A DNA stretch of 64,000 nt from Paguma larvata (Eukaryota; Chordata; Mammalia; Carnivora; Viverridae). The translations under genes and the position numbers were made by a program. Under the pieces are notes generated by a model, which saw only the letters and a list, made by a program, of their open reading frames with translations, had not been told where the DNA came from and did not search any database. This document shows, in pieces, positions 35,139 through 45,869 of this stretch (position 1 is its first letter; each line of letters opens with the position of its first letter). Location: assembly GCA_030068075.1 (NCBI GenBank), contig CM057829.1, positions 90,366,889 to 90,430,888 on the forward strand, written 5' to 3'.

Positions 35139-35699
35139 CTCAACTATGTACTTTCTACTACTAGCCAAGCTTTAGTTTACCAGCCTGAAGTGGCTATTAT
35201 TTCTGTAAATTGCTCAAGTATATTTAAAAAGCAGTTATGTTCTCTTTTTCAGCAGTTATAACTTGATATAACACTAATGTTTTCTTTGAATAATTCAGAT
35301 TTGGTGACTTCTTATTTAGTTATTTATTAATTTATATATCCAGAGGGAAGAAGTATGATAAAAATTTTACCACAGAATTTGTCTTGACTTCTTGTTACAT
35401 TTCTAAGATTATTAATTTTTAGCTGTTTACTTTTATTCTATCAATTACTTGCGCAGCTTGTGAAAGTTGACAGTGTTATATGTCTGCATTGTAGGTTATA
35501 TGCTCTATAAAAATCAATGACTGTACCTTTTAATGAGTTTTACCTTAATTTTATTTTTCTGTGTGATAGTATTAGAATAATGCAGTTTGCCTCTGGTTGC
35601 ATTTGCCTAGTATATATTTTCTCTTATTTTATATTTAACCTTTATCACTCAATTTGTTCTAAGTGTGTCCATGGAAAATAATAATAAATTGGATTTTTA
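35139..35699. other. Unassigned AT-rich DNA
   Basis: Nothing is recognised. Confidence 0.5.
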
Positions 35700-35712
35700 A
35701 AACGAATTTGTG
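35700..35712. repeat. target-site duplication, left copy
   Basis: 'aaacgaatttgtg' recurs as 'aaactaatttgtg' at 35916-35928. Confidence 0.9.
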
Positions 35713-35915
35713 GGGCACCTGGGTGGCTCAGTCGGTTGAGCGTCCGACTTCGGCTCAGGTCATGATCTCACAGTCTGTGAGTTCAAGCCCCGTGTCAGGC
35801 TCTGTGCTGACAGCTCAGAGCCTGGAGCCTGCTTCCGATTCTGTGTCTCCCCCACTCATGCTCTGTGTCTCTCTCTGTCTCAAAAATAAATAAACATTAA
35901 AAAAAAATAAAAAAA
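35713..35915 (+). mobile_element. SINEC, well preserved
   Basis: This is one of the copies closest to the family pattern as I remember it: the head 'gggcacctgggtggctcagt' and 'cggttgagcgtccgacttcg', an intact A-box 'tggctcagtcgg', a B-box-like 'gttcaagcccc', the 'ctctgtgctgacagctcaga' and 'gcctggagcctgcttccgat' blocks, and the tail 'ctcaaaaataaataaacatt' plus an A-run. A short internal deletion removes the 'ctctctctgcccctcccc' section. It has a 13-bp TSD with one mismatch. Confidence 0.96.
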
Positions 35916-35928
35916 AAACTAATTTGTG
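35916..35928. repeat. target-site duplication, right copy
   Basis: Partner of 35700-35712, 12 of 13 positions identical. Confidence 0.9.
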
Positions 35929-36462
35929 CGGCTTTGATTTCAATGTTGATTTTATTCCTTTTATATATTTTATAAAAACTGATGTTTCATCTCACAATTA
36001 TCATATAATTTATATATCTGTTTTTAAAATATAGTTAACACACTCTGCATGCTTTAAATTTTCATCCTATTTTAGGTCTACTAGTAATGGCACTTAATAA
36101 ATACACCATTGATCCTATTTTTTAATTAATAATGTTAAAAAAAAAAGATGTCACCAGTCTCTACTATGTACATCAAAATATTAATCATGGTACTTTTTCT
36201 TTTCCTAGGTAATAGCCCACATTCTGTTTTTTACTTACTTAATGAGGGATTTCAGACCCTTACTGTTTTCATGTTCTCATTGTTAGATACTTTCGTTTGC
36301 AAGAGTTATTTATTAAATTTTCAACTTGTTTAAAACTATGGTTTACTGTCAGTGGTTTAAAAAATATCTCTCTATCCTTCTTGATAAGTTATGACTCCCC
36401 ATTTTTTCTCATTTGGCTCAGATCTGTTTCAATTGGCACATAATCAGAAGTAATTATATTAT
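35929..36462. other. Unassigned AT-rich DNA
   Basis: No gene or repeat is recognised. Confidence 0.5.
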
Positions 36463-36665
36463 TTTTTAAAGTTTATTTATTTATTTTGAGAAAGAGATAG
36501 AGAGACAGTGGGGGAGGGACACTGAGAAAAGGAGAGAGAGAATCCAAGCAGGCCCTGTGCTGCCAGTGCATAGGATCTGGGGCTGGATCCTACCAACTGT
36601 GAGATCATGACCTGAGCTGAAATCAAGAGTCAGATGCTTAATCAACTGAGACACCCAGGTGCCCC
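36463..36665 (-). mobile_element. SINEC, older
   Basis: On the minus strand it reads 'ggggcacctgggtgtctcag', 'ttgattaagcatctgactct', 'cagctcaggtcatgatctca' and 'ctgtgctgccag'-like parts reversed, with an A/T-rich tail at the left. A TSD is not evident. Confidence 0.92.
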
Positions 36666-37202
36666 AGACTCTACTCTTTTTGAAACTTTATTACAGAATT
36701 ATTTTGGAAGGTAAATACCTCCATAAATTAGTTTTTATTTCACATAAATCACTTCAAAACTTAGTGGTTTAAAACAACAGGTTATCTATCTCACAAATCT
36801 GCTAGGCATTTCTTTAATCATGAGCCATGCTAGGTAGTCTAGGGTTGTGCCATTCACATGGCTAGTCCTGGATAGCCTTACTCAGTGACTTGCAATTGTT
36901 TGGCTGGTAGGCTGTGTGCCTGGGGCACTCGTTGCTCTCTTATCCAGCAAACTAGCTCATACTTCTTACAGTGCAACAGGGCTCCAAGAGATGATAAGCC
37001 CAAAGCACGATCACTTTTTAAGTGCTTAATCATTTCCTGATGTCCCAGCAGAAAGCAAATCACAGTACAGAGCAAAGACAGATTGAGAGCGCTCTCAAAG
37101 TTTTATAACAAGGGTCAGTAGGGATCCAGGGATAGGAATAATTACTGGCATTTTTGTAACTGTTCTGCACAAAAGCTTACACACTATTTTACTTCCTTTT
37201 AT
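36666..37202. other. Unassigned DNA
   Basis: No repeat is recognised. The 65-codon minus frame at 36878-37075 has no features. Confidence 0.5.
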
Positions 37203-37214
37203 TGTGTGTAATTT
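37203..37214. repeat. target-site duplication, left copy
   Basis: 'tgtgtgtaattt' is repeated exactly at 37426-37437. Confidence 0.9.
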
Positions 37215-37425
37215 AAAAAAAAATTTAATGTTTATTTTTGAGAGAGAGAGAGACAGAGTATGAATGGGGGAGGGGCAGAGAGAGAGGGAGACACAGAATG
37301 TGAAGCAGGCTCCAGGCTACGAGCTGTCAGCACAGAGCCCGACGCGGGGCTCGAACTCACAGACCTCAAGATCATGACCGGAGCCGAAGTCGGACGCTCA
37401 ACCGACTGAGCCACCCAGGCGCCCC
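37215..37425 (-). mobile_element. SINEC, well preserved
   Basis: On the minus strand it reads 'ggggcgcctgggtggctcag', 'cggttgagcgtccgacttcg', a CpG-retaining 'gagccccgcgtcgggctctg', the 'tgctgacagctcgtagcctg' block and the body 'ctgcccctcccccattcata'. Retained CpGs and a perfect 12-bp TSD suggest a comparatively recent insertion. Confidence 0.96.
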
Positions 37426-37437
37426 TGTGTGTAATTT
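37426..37437. repeat. target-site duplication, right copy
   Basis: Identical to 37203-37214. Confidence 0.9.
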
Positions 37438-38439
37438 TTTATTGACCAAACTGATTATCCATTCTTCTTTCTTGTTCTTTCTTTAATTTCTGTTTATTTT
37501 CTCTTGAATTTATATATATACCCCATCTTGCATATATTAATAATTTTTAATGGTGGGTTCTTATTGAAATTTCCTCACTGTTTACCTAGCTGCTATTTTA
37601 GCTCTCCTCAGACCTTAAGCTGGAGGGCTTGTTGATATAAATTTACATTTCCTGTACAGCAATTTAACAGAATGACTCTAATAGCAAGGGAACCGTAGCT
37701 CTGGGCAGTTCCAGCAGAGGAAGTTCATTTCTGGATTGTTTATTCGCTGAGTGAATGAGGCGGTTGCCCTGGGAGCAAGGTTTCTGCGTTCAGTTTTATG
37801 ATTGACCTGGCTTTCTCGCCAGCTACCCTGTATCTGTTTCAGAGCTAAGATCTCCTTTCTGGTGCATCAGGGAAAACCCCAACCACTTGTCAATCACTGC
37901 ATAATCTTGGTTCTCCTCTGCTCGGTGGCTCTTGCATGCTTTTGATGCTCTGCAGGTAGAATAAATTCCAATTGTTGTGTTCCCTGTGTGGCCTGTGGTC
38001 TACCCATGCCTCCAGGCATCCGTGTTCAAAATTAGAGAACGTTAGTGTGACTAGACAGGATTTCCTGCACTTCCCGGAATGATGCACATCTTTCACAGAA
38101 AATACATTACAATTTGCTTCTCTATGCATTTCTCCCCACTACCCCTCCTTCTGCCATGCCAGTATATCTCTAAATATACTCCTCAGATCAGGTTCTGTTG
38201 TTTTATAAATCCTCCTAGGCTGATTTTATCCACATCAATGGCTTTATCCCCTATAATCAAATCAATCCTAAATTATTGCATTCATTCAATACCTTTCCTA
38301 TGAAGGAAGACCTGGCAACTTGGCATTTCTTCTACACATTCTAAAATCATCACTGCCTGCCCACATTTAGAACCATATTTGTTGTCTCCCTTCCTATTTA
38401 CCGTCCTTTCCCCATGCCCATGTAGCAAGTAATGCATAG
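37438..38439. other. Unassigned, locally GC-richer DNA
   Basis: The part from about 37590 to 38080 is less AT-rich than its surroundings and carries no recognised repeat. It includes 'ggttgccctgggagcaagg', loosely like a paired RFX-type half-site. The 79-codon minus frame at 37890-38129 has no known domain. No exon is supported. Confidence 0.4.
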
Positions 38440-38760
38440 TGCAAGGCATCTGGTTTCATTTTTGAATTTCATTTTCATATTAAAAACAGAAACTAGAAGT
38501 CAAGTACATTCTTGACACTTTCCTCGCCTCTTTGAAGCTTCACATGTAGCCCATCACAATATTCTGTTGATCTTTATGTTCTAAATATTTTTAAAATCTC
38601 TCCAGTTTTCTTCTTGTCCATCACCCTGATGCAAATAGCTAGTTTCTCTCCCATTCACTATTTCAGTAATTTCCTAAGTGCTTTACTTGAACTTAATTTG
38701 TCCTAGATCTTATACTCTTTAAATCATTTCAATAAAATTGGGAAGTGCCATTAATAACTT
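38440..38760 (+). repeat. L2 LINE fragment, degraded
   Basis: Landmarks are 'acattcttgacactttcctcgcctc', 'cacatgtagcccatcacaatattctgttgatctttatgttctaaat', 'aatctctccagttttcttcttgtccatcaccc' and 'tagtttctctcccattcac'. These align with the L2 'atccttgactcctc...ccaatccatcagcaaatcctgttgg...tccagaatc' section. Confidence 0.6.
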
Positions 38761-38844
38761 TTGCATCTGTGTCTCTAATTTTTAACAAGGTATATGATAT
38801 ATTTTTCTAAGGATTGCAGTTTGCTGGACTCTATAGCTTTATTT

Positions 38845-39115
38845 AAGATTTGACATTTGTATATATTACAAAACGATCACCACAATACATCTAGTCACCA
38901 TACATAGTTACAATTTTTTTCTTGTGATGAGGACTTTTAAAAATTTACTCTCAGTCACTTACAAATATGCAATCTAGTATTATTAATTATAGTCAACCTG
39001 CTGTACATTACACCCCCATGACTTATATATTTTATAACTGGAAGTTTGTACCTTTTGAGTCCATCCATCCATTTTGCTCCCCACTTCCTTCCCCATCTCT
39101 TAAGGTTATCATTTA
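38845..39115 (-). mobile_element. L1 3' UTR fragment
   Basis: Landmarks are 'tttgtatatattacaaaacgatcaccacaat', 'catctagtcaccatacatagttacaat', 'cttgtgatgaggacttttaaaaatttactctc', 'ctgctgtacattacacccccatgacttatatattttataactgg' and 'tttgtaccttttgagtcca'. It is the same type of reversed L1M 3' UTR as at 23206, but without ORF2. Confidence 0.8.
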
Positions 39116-39239
39116 CTTAAAATTTCAGTGATGGACCAGGAACTTAAATCTACATCTATGCAGGTTGAAATTCTTAGCCAATACATTTTACCATTTACTC
39201 ACTTATACTTTATTATTCAGTCATTGTATTAAGGTGAGC

Positions 39240-39905
39240 TAAAAAAAAAATAGTTACTGAACCAGTTCTATGTTCTAGGCACAATTCTAGGTGACAGCAC
39301 AGTGACAACCAAAAGAACAACAACAACAACAAAAAACAAACAAACAAACAAAACAAACAAAACAAAACACAAAAAGACCAAACCAAACAAACCAACAAAA
39401 ATCCAGACCCTGCCTTCCCAGTAATACATGTCAGAAAAAGCTTAAGAGGAACAAATGTGGGGGATGGGGAGAGGGATTATGGGGTTGGGGTATTTGTAGT
39501 TTTAGAGAGTTGGCTAGTGAAGGCTTAACTAAAAAGGAGATAGCTAAGTAAAGACTAAAGACCGTGTGGGAAGAGGCCGTATGAATTTTCTGAGGGAGGG
39601 CATTCTAGGCAGGAGGGAGGAGTGTGTAAAGAGCTTCAAGCCAGGAGCACACCTGCTGTGTTCAAGGAACAGCAAGGAGGACAGTACGGTTGGAGCGGAG
39701 GGAACAAGAGAAGAGCAATGGGACATGTGTTTAGAGAGATAACCAGGGCCAAGCATGAATAGCCTTATCGTTGGTGGTAAATCTCATGTTCTGCTCAGAA
39801 TGATTTGTGGAATACTGAAGAACTGTGAGCAGCGGATTAACATGAACTGGCTTATGTTTAGTAGGATCGCTGTGACTGCAGTGTTGTAGATAAACTGACG
39901 AGGGG
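39240..39905 (-). repeat. L2 LINE fragment
   Basis: On the plus strand it is a reversed L2: 'tctatgttctaggcacaattctagg', an expanded CAAA repeat, 'cagaccctgccttccc', 'gggagggcattctaggcaggaggg', 'ctgtgttcaaggaacagcaagg', 'tagagagataaccagggccaag', 'tgaactggcttatgtttagtaggatcgctgtgactgcagtg'. The landmarks run in order over about 650 bp. Minus-strand frames of 60-70 codons here are fragments of L2 or chance. Confidence 0.75.
39311..39400 (+). repeat. (CAA)n/(CAAA)n microsatellite
   Basis: About 90 bp of 'caa', 'caaa' and 'caaaa' units with a few 'ccaaa' variants. Confidence 0.93.
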
Positions 39906-40039
39906 GAATGTACAAACACAGTTCACTGTTTTAGTTAAAAATAGTATTAATTTTTAGTGAAACGCAGAGTAAAAATGAAAGAGTAAAATGATAGTGGACT
40001 ATGGGTCATGACAAGAATAGACTAAAAGCTGTGGAGTCC

Positions 40040-40261
40040 CGAATCTTGATAGACATTTCCCCGAAGAAGACATAGAGATGGCCAACAGGTACATGAAAAG
40101 ATGCTCAAGATCATTAATCATCAGAGAAATACAACTCAAAGCCACAATGAGATATCACCTCACACCTGTTAGAATGGCTATAATCAGAAAAACAAGAAAT
40201 AATAAGTGTTGGCAGGGATGTGGAGAAAGGGAATCCTTGTGCATTGTTGGTGGGGTGTAAA
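40040..40261 (+). mobile_element. L1 ORF2 C-terminal fragment
   Basis: The plus-strand frame at 40078-40260 reads '[20 protein letters not shown]', '[11 protein letters not shown]' and '[12 protein letters not shown]', the C-terminal zinc-knuckle neighbourhood of L1 ORF2p. It is broken off at the right, where a minus-strand SINE begins, and does not resume beyond it. Confidence 0.85.
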
Positions 40262-40449
40262 TTGAGTGAAAGAGAAAGAGAGAGAGAATGAGCAGGGGAG
40301 GGGAAGAGAGGGCAGACAGAATTCCAAGCAGGATCCATGCTATCAGTGCAGAGCCTGATGTGGGACTTGAGCTCATAAACTGGGGGATCATGACCTGAAC
40401 TGAAACCAAGAGTCAGATGCTGACATGACTGAGCCACCCAGGTGCCCCA
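40262..40449 (-). mobile_element. SINEC abutting L1
   Basis: On the minus strand it reads 'ggggcacctgggtggctcag', 'tcatgtcagcatctgactct', 'cagttcaggtcatgatcccc' and a CT-rich body. No poly-A tail of normal length separates it from the L1 fragment at the left, so its 3' end looks trimmed. Confidence 0.92.
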
Positions 40450-40512
40450 TTTTTTAAAAAAATAACAATACGTTTTATTTTATCAAAGCCTTTAACCTAT
40501 AAACTATCACAG

Positions 40513-40735
40513 GATGCCTGGGTGGCTTAGTAGGTTAAGCATTTGTCTTCGGCTCAGGGCGTGATCTCCTGGTCCATGGATTTGAGTCCCATGGCAGGCT
40601 CGGTGCTGACATATCAGAGCCTGGAGCCTGCTTCACATTCTGTCTCTCCCTCTTTCTGCCCCTCCTCCACTTGTGCTCTGTCTTTCTCTCTCTCAAAAAT
40701 AAGTAACATTTTTTAAAAATAAAAAAAAATATATC
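40513..40735 (+). mobile_element. SINEC
   Basis: The head is 'ggatgcctgggtggcttagt', followed by 'aggttaagcatttgtcttcg', 'ctcagggcgtgatctcctgg', 'gctgacatatcagagcctgg' and a 'ctctgccc'-type body, with the tail 'ctctcaaaaataagtaacat'. It lies only about 60 bp from the oppositely oriented SINE, forming an inverted SINE pair. Confidence 0.94.
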
Positions 40736-42872
40736 AGAAAGATAAGTATTCCTGTATACAATCCTGTCAAATTTTATTAGGGTCAATCTTTATCTTTTTT
40801 TGAGCTCACTTAAAGGAGCTGCATTTAATGGAGCACTTTAACCTCATTATATAAATGCCTTGTCCTTTGTACAGAATATTATGCTTCTTTAGTTTACCAG
40901 AAATAAAAATACTAGAATTTGTAAATTGTTCACTCCACTGCAATTTAACATAAGATTAAAATGCATTTAATTTGAAAAAGATGTTATAATTTCTTGGCAT
41001 ATATTTAATTTATAAATTTAAAAACTGCTACGTATAGAGACAAGAGTTAAAAAACGAAAACTTACAGAGAACTTGTTCCATACAAGCAATGATCTGTAAT
41101 TAGTGTTGTTTAGGTTCTGCAGAGGAAATACAGCTTTCGCCACACCGGAAAAAAAGGCATTTGTGCACTTACATTAAACATTTTCATAAAGAACATTCTA
41201 TGACAAGTCTTGAATTTTCCTTATGTGGAAAATTGTACTAGTCTACTATTATTGTCATAATCACAACGAATCTGCAAGCTTTATAAAATACATCACTAAC
41301 AGGTTTTGCTGAGTTAACTTTTCTATATTCTCAATCTTTAACAGATATTAAAATGGGTTTGTTCTAGATAATGGCCATTGATACAAAGAAAAGTAAATAA
41401 ATGTACTCTGACAGATACTAAAAGAAAATTCAAAGACATATTTTTTCCTAGAATATAGTACCTTGTATTTTATCTTAAATAAAATAAAACCTCAAAAATG
41501 GGTTATAGCTTTCTTTCTTGGCTTCGGGCAAGACCGCACACAGAGATGGCCTTCTCTTTTATTTTATTTCCTGCTCCATTGGTAGAGTTTTGAAGATATC
41601 TGCTTTGATATCTTTTTTTATACCTTTTTTTTCTTGTAAGCCAGGATTTCTCAGCATCTTTTCATACTTTCTGTATCTTTCTTATAATTATCTTTCATTT
41701 TCTTTGATTTTTTTTCTTTACAAAAGAAAATGAAAAAGGAAAATAATTTCTAGTCTCTTCTTTATATGTACTAATTTTTGAGTCACTATTTTCTTTTTCA
41801 CTTAGGAACTGCTACAGGTAGTTGAATTCTGGATCTTCATTTCTATCTCCATGGAAACTTAATCATATTTCTACAAAAAAAAACTTCAAGTGTGATTTGA
41901 CTAAGGTATATTTCTCTTTAATCTGGTATAAAAGGCTTAGACTGAAGAAACAAATCTCTAGCTATTAAGAGTCCAGAATTTTTACTACTTTTTAATTCAT
42001 GAGAATATCTGGAAATAGATGATATAAGTGTTCATCTATTGCACAGGCCTACCCCTCTGGTGTCCTTTATGGCAATGGTTTCCAAGCAGTGGTGAGTAAG
42101 CTAGAAGGGTTTCTTTAAATATCCTTATAAATGTTTTTAGTGATCATTATGGCCATGTTCAATAGAGTATATTTCATCACTTCATTTTCATGTGATTTAT
42201 TAAAACTTCAAAAATTTTACATTTCCAAGAGAATACACCCTCAAAAGTAAAAGGAGCTCTCCTCTTGAGTCATTTTTATACTTCAATGTGCATTATAACT
42301 ATTCCAAATAAACAACTTAGCATATATTGTGGTTTCTGTCAAAAATATATTTCATTTTCAATATATGCATGTTAAAAATGAATGTAATTTTGTTCCCTTT
42401 TACATTACTTCTTCTCTGAACTTTTAATAATATACTTTCAAAGCTTAGGAAACAAAAAAACAAAAGAAGCTTGCTAGAACTTTCCCAGTGTAAATTATAA
42501 TGTGCTTGGATACATGAATGGTCAGGCATTTCTAACACAAAATCATCCTGTGATATAAAAGAATAGACAGAAAAATTTCTCAGAGTCAATTCAAAGTTAA
42601 ATGTTTCTGTGGTTTTCTAATATCGAAACATTGCATAAAGAAATGTAGAATACATGTATAGAGCATAGGTAACATGATCTTCATTAAAGTAATTTTTATA
42701 ATCATTTTGAAAACAGTATAGAAAATTAGAGAAAAATTTTACAATGGTCTGATAATTCCTAATTCGTAACTTTTTATACTATTTTATGTAAATAGCAATA
42801 TATATGAATAAATATCGACTTGCCTAGTCCATATAAAGATAAAAGAAAACAATTATTAAAGAGACAAGTCTA

Positions 42873-42948
42873 TTATTTGAGATTAGCATATCTACAAAGA
42901 TATCTACATATTATTTGAGATTAGCATATCTACAAAGATATCTAAATA
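42873..42948 (+). repeat. 38-bp tandem duplication
   Basis: The unit starting 'ttatttgagattagcatatc' occurs twice in tandem, at 42873-42910 and 42911-42948. The two copies differ at only about one position. Confidence 0.92.
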
Positions 42949-43396
42949 TAAATAAAAATAATAACAAATAATCAACATTAAAATGAAGGCCATAAATTCT
43001 GTTGCAGAAAAACCCCAGCGATTCTGACATTCTCATATTACATCTAAATTGGTGAAAATAAAGTCAGCTCTGAATGTTTATAAGATCTCACATCATTAAT
43101 TATATTTTAATAAAAAACTCCACAATACATTAGTTAAAAAAAATTCTCAAAATAATGCCAAACTAGTAATCATAGAAGCCATAGTCTACTGTTTCATAGT
43201 CTAATCTGGGTTTGTTAGGGAATCATCTCAAAACAAAAGGTGAAAAATATTAAATAATGTTGAAAAATTCATTATTTAAGACATTTTTTCCCCAAATTTG
43301 CATGACAAATTCTTTCCAAAAAGACTTACTCTTTTTGAAATATTACATATTGTAAAGAGTTTGGTTACAACCAGGGTATATATATTGAAATAAATT

Positions 43397-43424
43397 TAAA
43401 ATAAAAATAAATAAATAAATAAAT
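43397..43424 (+). repeat. (AAAT)n microsatellite
   Basis: A short run of 'aaat' units. Confidence 0.85.
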
Positions 43425-43601
43425 TTAATATAGACAAAAGTAAAGTAGGAATTGATATAGTTATCATTATGCCTATACTTTTTTTTTATTTGTATTTTAA
43501 GAGGCTTGGAAGCTAGTAGGAATATTTTCTATTAAGCTATCTCAAATTTAATTTGAAACACATAATTGGTATTAAAATGTTTATCCGTAGTTTCACCTTA
43601 C

Positions 43602-43620
43602 AAAACTTAGTTTTACTTTA
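43602..43620. repeat. direct repeat 1 of 3 around a SINE pair
   Basis: 'aaaacttagttttac...' is followed by related copies at 43843-43861 and 44088-44102. Confidence 0.85.
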
Positions 43621-43842
43621 TTTTATTAAAAAAAATTTTAGCGTTTATCTGTCTTTGAGAGAGAGATTGACAGAGTATGAGCAGAGGAAGGACAGAGAGA
43701 AAGGGAGATACAGAATATGAAGCAGGCTCCAGACTCTGAGCTATCAGCACACAGCCTGACACCCGGCTCGAACTCACAAACTGTGAGATCATGACCTGAA
43801 CCGTAGTCAGATGCTTAACCAACTGAGCCACCCAGAAGCCCG
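43621..43842 (-). mobile_element. SINEC, left member of tandem pair
   Basis: On the minus strand the head is 'gggcttctgggtggctcagt', then 'tggttaagcatctgactacg', 'ttcaggtcatgatctcacag', 'gttcgagccgggtgtcaggc', 'ctgtgtgctgatagctcaga' and a 'ctgtccttcctctgctcata' body, with the A-tail at the left. It is bounded by 'aaaacttagttttac' and 'aaaagttagttttat'. Confidence 0.95.
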
Positions 43843-43861
43843 AAAAGTTAGTTTTATTTTT
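43843..43861. repeat. direct repeat 2 of 3
   Basis: The middle copy of the target sequence between the two SINEs. Confidence 0.85.
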
Positions 43862-44087
43862 ATTTATTTTATTATTTTTTTAACATTTATTTTATTTTTG
43901 AGAGACAGAGACAGAGTGCAAGCGGGGGAAGAGCAGAGAGAGAGAGGGAGACACAGAATCCCAGTCACGCTCCAGACTCTGAGCCCTCAGCACAGAGCCT
44001 GACGCGGGGCTCAAACTCATAGACCGCGAGATCATGACCTGAGCCGAAGTCGGCCGCCCAACCGACTGAGCCTCCCAGGCGCCCCCC
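43862..44087 (-). mobile_element. SINEC, right member of tandem pair
   Basis: On the minus strand it reads 'gggcgcctgggaggctcagt', 'cggttgggcggccgacttcg', 'gctcaggtcatgatctcgcg', 'gagccccgcgtcaggctctg' and 'tgagggctcagagtctggag'. It retains more CpGs than its left neighbour, so it is probably the younger of the two. It is bounded by direct repeats 2 and 3. Confidence 0.95.
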
Positions 44088-44102
44088 AAGAGTTAGTTTT
44101 AG
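44088..44102. repeat. direct repeat 3 of 3
   Basis: 'aagagttagttttag' matches the core 'gttagtttta' of repeats 1 and 2. Confidence 0.85.
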
Positions 44103-45611
44103 AAGATAAGTTTTAAAAATTCATTTCTTAAAATAGATATTTGGGTTGATGAATTTTTTTGGTCATTTACGTTTCTACAAAGCAGTAGCCAAATTATGAA
44201 AGAAGGTACAGATTTTTAGGAAATTTATATAAATTTGTTTAAAATATTAACAAATATGACCACAGTAACATTTTTTTATAAGTTTAACCAATAGTATAAG
44301 GTATGACTGATTATGGCTGATGCTTATGCTATTTAATAAAAAATAGTAGGAGTCAACCAAATTCTTCTGTCAGGTGTATTTATTTTTTATCACAGTGTGT
44401 ATATTTTATTACTCATATTAATTTTTATAACTTCTGAAAGCTGAAAATAGCACTAATTTTTCTTCTAGCTTTATTTATTTTTACATGCCACCCAAGAATT
44501 TATATACTTTTGTATTAGAGCTAAAATACAAAATTTGATAATGCTGAAACTTGTCAAATGTAGCTTACATACGCTAAAGTGATTAAAAACTTTTTAGAGG
44601 TTTATATTAGAATATAAGGAAGCTAAAATGAATCCCTAAATTAAAGTTTTTTGTTTAAAAAAGAAGGGATGTCTCCGCATAAAAAATTTCAATTCAATAA
44701 ATATTTACCATGCCCCTCTTATACGCTAAATCCTTGAGGAGTTCATAGTGAACAGAAAGATATTTTATTCCTTACTGTATTTGCATCTGGTTCTTTAAAG
44801 TTAGCAGTTTAATATCAACATCCAGCGATTTACTGCTGCTGATCATACCTGAAATTCTACTGGTAAGTTTCTTGCTCTGGCTCATCAAATGTCCAATTCA
44901 GGTGAGTGACCAGAGAAAGTTAATGATATGCTCTTATTTCAAACTACATTTGTTAAACGTGTACTGAGAAGAAAAATGTTGGGATCCATTTTACTCTCAT
45001 TCCTGAGGCTGGGAGGCTCACTTTGACCAAAAGACAGCAGTTATTCCTTACCTAATTTCTTTATGAACATAGTAATAACTAAACTTCTGGAAAAAAATTC
45101 AGAAAATACGCCAGCAAGGAGGGTCTCTATGACCATAAAATATATACTCCCATAAGTATATAGAATGCTGGATGATCTAAGATTGCTTATTATAAATAAA
45201 CCAGGAATCTATAGATAAATAAAGCATTGTTCCCTGAAAAATGTCACATAAGTTGTGTATCTATCCAATTAAAAATTGGGGATGTTTATAGCTGAATTTG
45301 ACCCTGACTCTGTAAGTGAGATTAGATTACACACTTCCCCAACTTGAGACTTCAATTTTTAAGTTGGGCAAGAGAATGCATCCAGTGTGGGTGGACAAAC
45401 ACACTGAGTATACTGGTCCTCTTCCTGCATCCTCAATGCCTCTTACAAGCTTATTTACTTGAAAGTCTTAATAAAGCATGAAACTGAATGAAATATTTGA
45501 TTCGTGTGAATTGGATTCAACCTGATCCTTTGTGTTAACTCATGTGTAACAAGTGTTTAGTGGGATTGGCATGACTTTTATTTTCTAATAATGAAAAGTA
45601 TACACAAAAAA
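44103..45611. other. Unassigned AT-rich DNA
   Basis: No gene or repeat is recognised. Confidence 0.5.
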
Positions 45612-45622
45612 AGACTTGCTTC

Positions 45623-45772
45623 AGAGTGCTTGGGTGGCTCAGTCAGTTGAGTGTCAGACTTGGGCTCAGGTCATGATCTCATGGTTCAGGGTATGAGCCC
45701 CAAGTGGGACTTTGTGCTCACAGCTCAGAGCCTGCTTTGGATCCTCTTTCTTCCCACTCTGCCCCTCCCCCT

Positions 45773-45819
<47 letters not shown>

Positions 45820-45858
45820 CTCTCTCTCAAAAATAAATCAACATTAAAGAAAAAAAAG
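45623..45858 (+). mobile_element. SINEC with expanded CT tract
   Basis: The head is 'agagtgcttgggtggctcag', followed by 'tcagttgagtgtcagacttg', 'gctcaggtcatgatctcatg' and 'gagccccaagtgggact', an uninterrupted CT microsatellite, and the tail 'ctcaaaaataaatcaacatt'. Flanking 'agacttgcttc' (45612-45622) and 'aaacttgcctc' (45859-45869) are a decayed TSD. Confidence 0.95.
45779..45827 (+). repeat. (CT)n microsatellite
   Basis: About 24 uninterrupted 'ct' units within the SINE body. It is likely polymorphic and accounts for the serine/leucine-alternating frames here. Confidence 0.95.
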
Positions 45859-45869
45859 AAACTTGCCTC

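Larger units (their letters stand above)
40736..43601. other. Unassigned AT-rich DNA, about 2.9 kb
   Basis: This is one of the longest repeat-poor stretches. It holds a 38-bp perfect-type tandem duplication (42873-42948) and an (AAAT)n run (43397-43424). Frames at 41518-41733 and 42317-42589 have no recognisable features. Confidence 0.5.

Noticed and set aside
35713..35790. tRNA-like gene head with A-box and B-box in SINEs
   Set aside because: The same head occurs in many copies followed by a CT body and A-tail with target duplications, so these are tRNA-derived SINEs and not functional tRNA genes.
39311..39400. CAAA-rich array considered as a CRISPR-like or satellite array
   Set aside because: There are no constant repeats separated by unique spacers. 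It is a simple-sequence repeat within an L2 relic.
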